Positions 61,105 to 64,000 of a DNA stretch of 64,000 bases are shown in pieces. Below the pieces are notes generated by a model, which was not told where the DNA came from, searched no databases, and saw only the letters and a program-made list of their open reading frames with translations. Each line of letters opens with the position of its first letter. The stretch's first letter is position 1. The position numbers and the translations under genes are program-made. Origin of the DNA: Anthopleura xanthogrammica (lineage: Eukaryota; Cnidaria; Anthozoa; Actiniaria; Actiniidae); the NCBI GenBank assembly GCA_964019055.1, contig OZ025212.1:5710766-5774765 (forward strand). The letters are read 5' to 3'.

Positions 61105-62860
61105 TATTAGGACACGGTTTGCCATACCAGGAATAATTAAGCTGTTGAATAATATCAATCCAAAGAAAGCTAATGGCCCTGATTTGATACCATGCCGCAT
61201 TCTTAAAGAAGCAGCTGTGGAGATTGCCCCTTTTCTACAATTCCTGTTTTCCCAGTCTATGGAATCTGGTGCTGTACCAAGTGACTGGTTAAAGGCTAAT
61301 GTCACATCTGTCTTCAAAAAAGGTAGTAAACATCTTGTGGCTAATTACCGCCCTATTTCATTGACAGCTGTGCCATGCAAGATCCTAGAACATATTATTT
61401 TTCACAATATAATGGCCCACTTGGACTCCAATAACATCCTGGTTAATTCTCAACATGGCTTTCGTAAGAAGCTTTCTTGTGAAACTCAATTAATAACTAC
61501 TGTAGAGGAAATAGCCAAGTCTCTTGATAATGGTAAACAGTCAGACCTTATAATTATGGACTTCTCTAAAGCATTTGATGTTGTACCTCACCAGCGATTA
61601 ATTAATAAATTGGATTACTATGGTATACGTGGCCACCTTAAAAACTGGATAACAACTTGGCTCACGTTAAGGGAACAGTCTGTTGTAGTTGATGGTGTCT
61701 CATCCCCTGCAGTTCATGTATCATCTGGTGTGCCACAGGGAACTGTTTTAGGTCCCTTGATGTTCCTCTTATATATAAATGACATTGGTGATAATTGTTC
61801 GTCCACCATACGTCTATTTGCAGATGATACCGTTCTATATAGTGTCATAGAGTCAACAAGTGATGCAGAACATCTCCAATCTGACTTATCCATCATAGAA
61901 CACTGGTCAAAGGAATGGCTGATGCAATTTAATCCCAGCAAATGTTTTGTTATGAGAATAACCAGAAAGCATGAACCTGTTATTTATGATTATAAATTAA
62001 TGGGTCATTCACTGAAACCAGTGTCACATCATCCATATCTTGGAGTTGAACTATCCAATACTCTAGACTGGAGCCATCACATTGACAGCAAGGTAACAAA
62101 AGCAAATCAAACTCTCGGCTTTCTATGAAGAAATCTTGGCAACTGCCCTGAATCAATTAAAGAATTAGCTTATAAAGCCCTGGTACGACCTCATGTTGAA
62201 TATGCAAGTCCAGTGTGGGACCCCTGGTTAGACAAGCATATACAGCAAATTGAAGCTGTTCAACAGCGATCTGCACGATTTGTAAAAAATTGTTGGGAGC
62301 GAACACCTGGAACTGTCACAAACTTATTAAATAATCTGGATTGGCCTCCCCTTCAAGAAAGAAGGAAAACTGCTCGTCTTACACTTCTACATAAAGCCAT
62401 TCATGGCGAATCCTTAATGGAAATTCCCAGCTATATCCAAAGGCGCAACCGACAATTAAGATCTTACCACAAGGACAAATTCATTGAACTAACTCCACAT
62501 ACTGAAGCCTATAGAAACTCCTTCTATTGCAGAACCATAAAAGAATGGAACTCATTGCCTAGCAATGTTTTAGATATAGTTGAAGCTCCACTATTTAAGA
62601 AAGCTCTTAGATCAGAATAATTGAATTTCCTTTACCATTTTATATATACATAATTTTATTAATCGTTTAATTCTATTATTATTACTATTTTTATTATTTC
62701 TATTTATATATTTGCATATACTTTTTCTAATTATTTCATTTTTATATTGTATATATTATGTATTTATCAGATTTTATTTATACTACCCCCAAGTCTTGCA
62801 GTGATAGGTAACCCCTTTTGCAAGGCCCCCCATATGTAGATGTAGATGTAGATGTACAGC
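61105..62860 (+). mobile_element. 5'-truncated LINE (reverse transcriptase), one nonsense codon
   Basis: The open frame encodes RT from PKKANGPDLIPCRILKEAA through NYRPISLTAVPCKILEHII, LIIMDFSKAFDVVPHQRLI, SSGVPQGTVLGPLMFLLYIN and the catalytic FADDTVLY to HPYLGVELSNTLDWSHHID. A TGA at 62126-62128 interrupts it after TLGFL. The same frame continues RNLGNCPESIKELAYKALVR, SPVWDPWLDKHIQQIEAVQQ and ends at 62620. The 3' end has TGTAGATGTAGATGTAGATG at about 62837. The endonuclease domain and 5' end are missing. The family is CR1/Jockey-like by motif. Function is lost by truncation. Confidence 0.9.
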
Positions 62861-63543
62861 TGTGAATGCCTAGAGAAAAGAATAGCTATAGCTGAAATTT
62901 GTTGACAGGGTCACTGTTGGTAGTGACTGTTGCCAGTAAAATGTTGTTACTGATGGGGTCATATACCAATATTACGTAACCACACTATATCAGACTGTAC
63001 GTTGTTTGTTTTAGAACCTAGAGATCACGTAGACGCTTGCCAAAGTCGAATTAGGCTCAGATTTCAGCCGTCGGGGTTTCTGCAGGCGCGTACGAAACCC
63101 CGACGGCTGGAATCCGAGTGTAAAGTCGAATAGGATTGTCAGGTTTTCTCCTAACCCAAATGGGAGGGGTGGGGGGTGGTAGTGTGGCCCACACTCCTTG
63201 TCTAGAAATGCTTTCAAAATGAGGAAAATAAATACTGCACTTGCAGGATTTAGAATGCTGTCCGTTTGGTGTTGCTTCTGATTTTGTTTATTCCCTCCCC
63301 CTTGACGTGTCATGAAGGTCATTAAGGCTGGGTAAGTGTGTGATGGGGAGGGGAGGTCAACCTTAGTCACAATATTTTATCAAAATGTAGGAGACAATCC
63401 ATATCATTAAGAATTCAAAACCATTTCTTTTATTCTGAGATTTTTCTCTTTTGCTATTTTTTTCTCTCAAAGATCACATGACATTTTAGCTTATATTATT
63501 TTCTATAATATTATTAACAAACCTATAAACCATAATATTCCAT
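62861..63543. other. Intergenic/3' flank of the ANGEL-type gene
   Basis: A strong inverted pair CAGCCGTCGGGGTTTC and GAAACCCCGACGGCTG occurs at 63065-63111, suggesting a small hairpin. No gene was recognised. Confidence 0.4.
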
Positions 63544-64000
63544 TTAAACATGAAGAACGAAACCAGCAACTAAAGCTAAATGATCCGACGACAGTTTCTG
63601 ATTAGGTAAGCCACCCAGCATTGATATCTGCTCCTCATCCAGAAGCCGCAAGCTGCCCGTCAGTTCCAACACAGCATGCCTCTGTCTACAGCTATAATTA
63701 CATGCAGACTCCCTGCCGGCTGCGACAAATATATAATCCACAGTACAGCTTGGTTCCTTCTCATGATAAGTTGTGACTTCTTTGATTCTGTTTGGCAGGT
63801 AGTGGCTGTATACACTATGAAAGTGTAAGTGGTGTTTAAGAATTGTGCATGTTGGGTTGTGCCTGGGATTCAGAGGCTCTGGTGGGATGTGGTATCTTGG
63901 GGGATCACCTACAGATTGTCTAGGGTTGGAGGGAGTGACTTGATTACCAATGGAAGTATTCTGCTGATATTGAAGTAACAGTGGTACATTGTTGGTGACT
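63544..64000 (-). CDS. ANGEL/CCR4-type exonuclease-endonuclease-phosphatase family protein, C-terminus only
   Basis: The frame is open from the right edge to a TAA at 63544-63546 (at least 151 residues). The C-terminus reads TYHEKEPSCTVDYIFVAAG, LRLLDEEQISMLGGLPNQKL and SSDHLALVAGFVLHV. The CTVDYIF and SSDHL blocks are the last conserved motifs of the endonuclease/exonuclease/phosphatase fold, with the catalytic Asp-His of SDH, and the order matches ANGEL1/2-type 2',3'-cyclic phosphatase or CCR4-like proteins. Residues before these (NTSIGNQVTPSNPRQSVG) are a low-complexity insert. The N-terminal part lies outside the window, so ANGEL versus other CCR4 relatives is not settled. Confidence 0.75.
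   Translation of the reverse strand, partial: VTNNVPLLLQYQQNTSIGNQVTPSNPRQSVGDPPRYHIPPEPLNPRHNPTCTILKHHLHFHSVYSHYLPNRIKEVTTYHEKEPSCTVDYIFVAAGRESACNYSCRQRHAVLELTGSLRLLDEEQISMLGGLPNQKLSSDHLALVAGFVLHV

Overview
This window is nuclear DNA of an animal. The genes are rich in introns with GT-AG junctions, there are no operons, and much of the non-coding DNA is short inverted-repeat elements, tRNA-derived SINEs and LINE fragments. An NXPE/PC-esterase gene, a PLL-like propeller lectin gene, a two-CRD Frizzled-domain gene and CR1/Jockey-like LINE pieces suggest a cnidarian, probably an anthozoan such as a stony coral. That assignment is inference from gene families, not a database match. All exon models below were built by hand from reading frame, splice motifs and phase continuity. 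Layout, left to right: 1-5.05 kb, minus strand, 3' part of a secreted beta-propeller lectin-like gene running off the left edge. 6.67-10.2 kb, plus strand, six-exon NXPE-type gene whose 3' end is tandemly repeated and followed by an uninterrupted 2-kb GGAT microsatellite. 13.3-15.0 kb, MRPL11. 15-19 kb, repeats and a broken LINE 3' end. 19.1-20.2 kb, intronless class A GPCR (minus). 22.5-25.3 kb, two divergent intronless paralogs of a family I do not recognise (Cys/His cluster, helical middle, glycine zipper, hydrophobic C-terminus). 26.7-28.6 kb, ELAC1 (minus), head-to-head with BRMS1/BRMS1L (29.2-34.8 kb, plus). 37.1-37.4 kb, BANF1 (minus), head-to-head with VRK1 (37.9-43.1 kb, plus), a kinase known to phosphorylate BAF. 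44.6-48.7 kb, TASP1 (minus), head-to-head with GPHN/gephyrin (48.9-56.7 kb, plus), with only 123 bp between the start codons. 58.4-60.8 kb, minus, single-pass protein with two Frizzled-type CRDs. 61.1-62.9 kb, 5'-truncated LINE with one in-frame stop. 63.5-64 kb, minus, last exon of an ANGEL/CCR4-type gene running off the right edge. Two architectural themes stand out. First, four divergent gene pairs start within about 0.1-0.6 kb of each other, implying shared bidirectional promoters. Second, many foldback/MITE elements occur, including two subfamilies that share the same termini, nested insertions with clear target-site duplications, and a perfect 87-bp palindrome. The most promising undescribed item is the divergent paralog pair at 22.5-25.5 kb, whose plus-strand member has its C-terminal tail and stop codon triplicated in a 105-bp in-frame tandem array.
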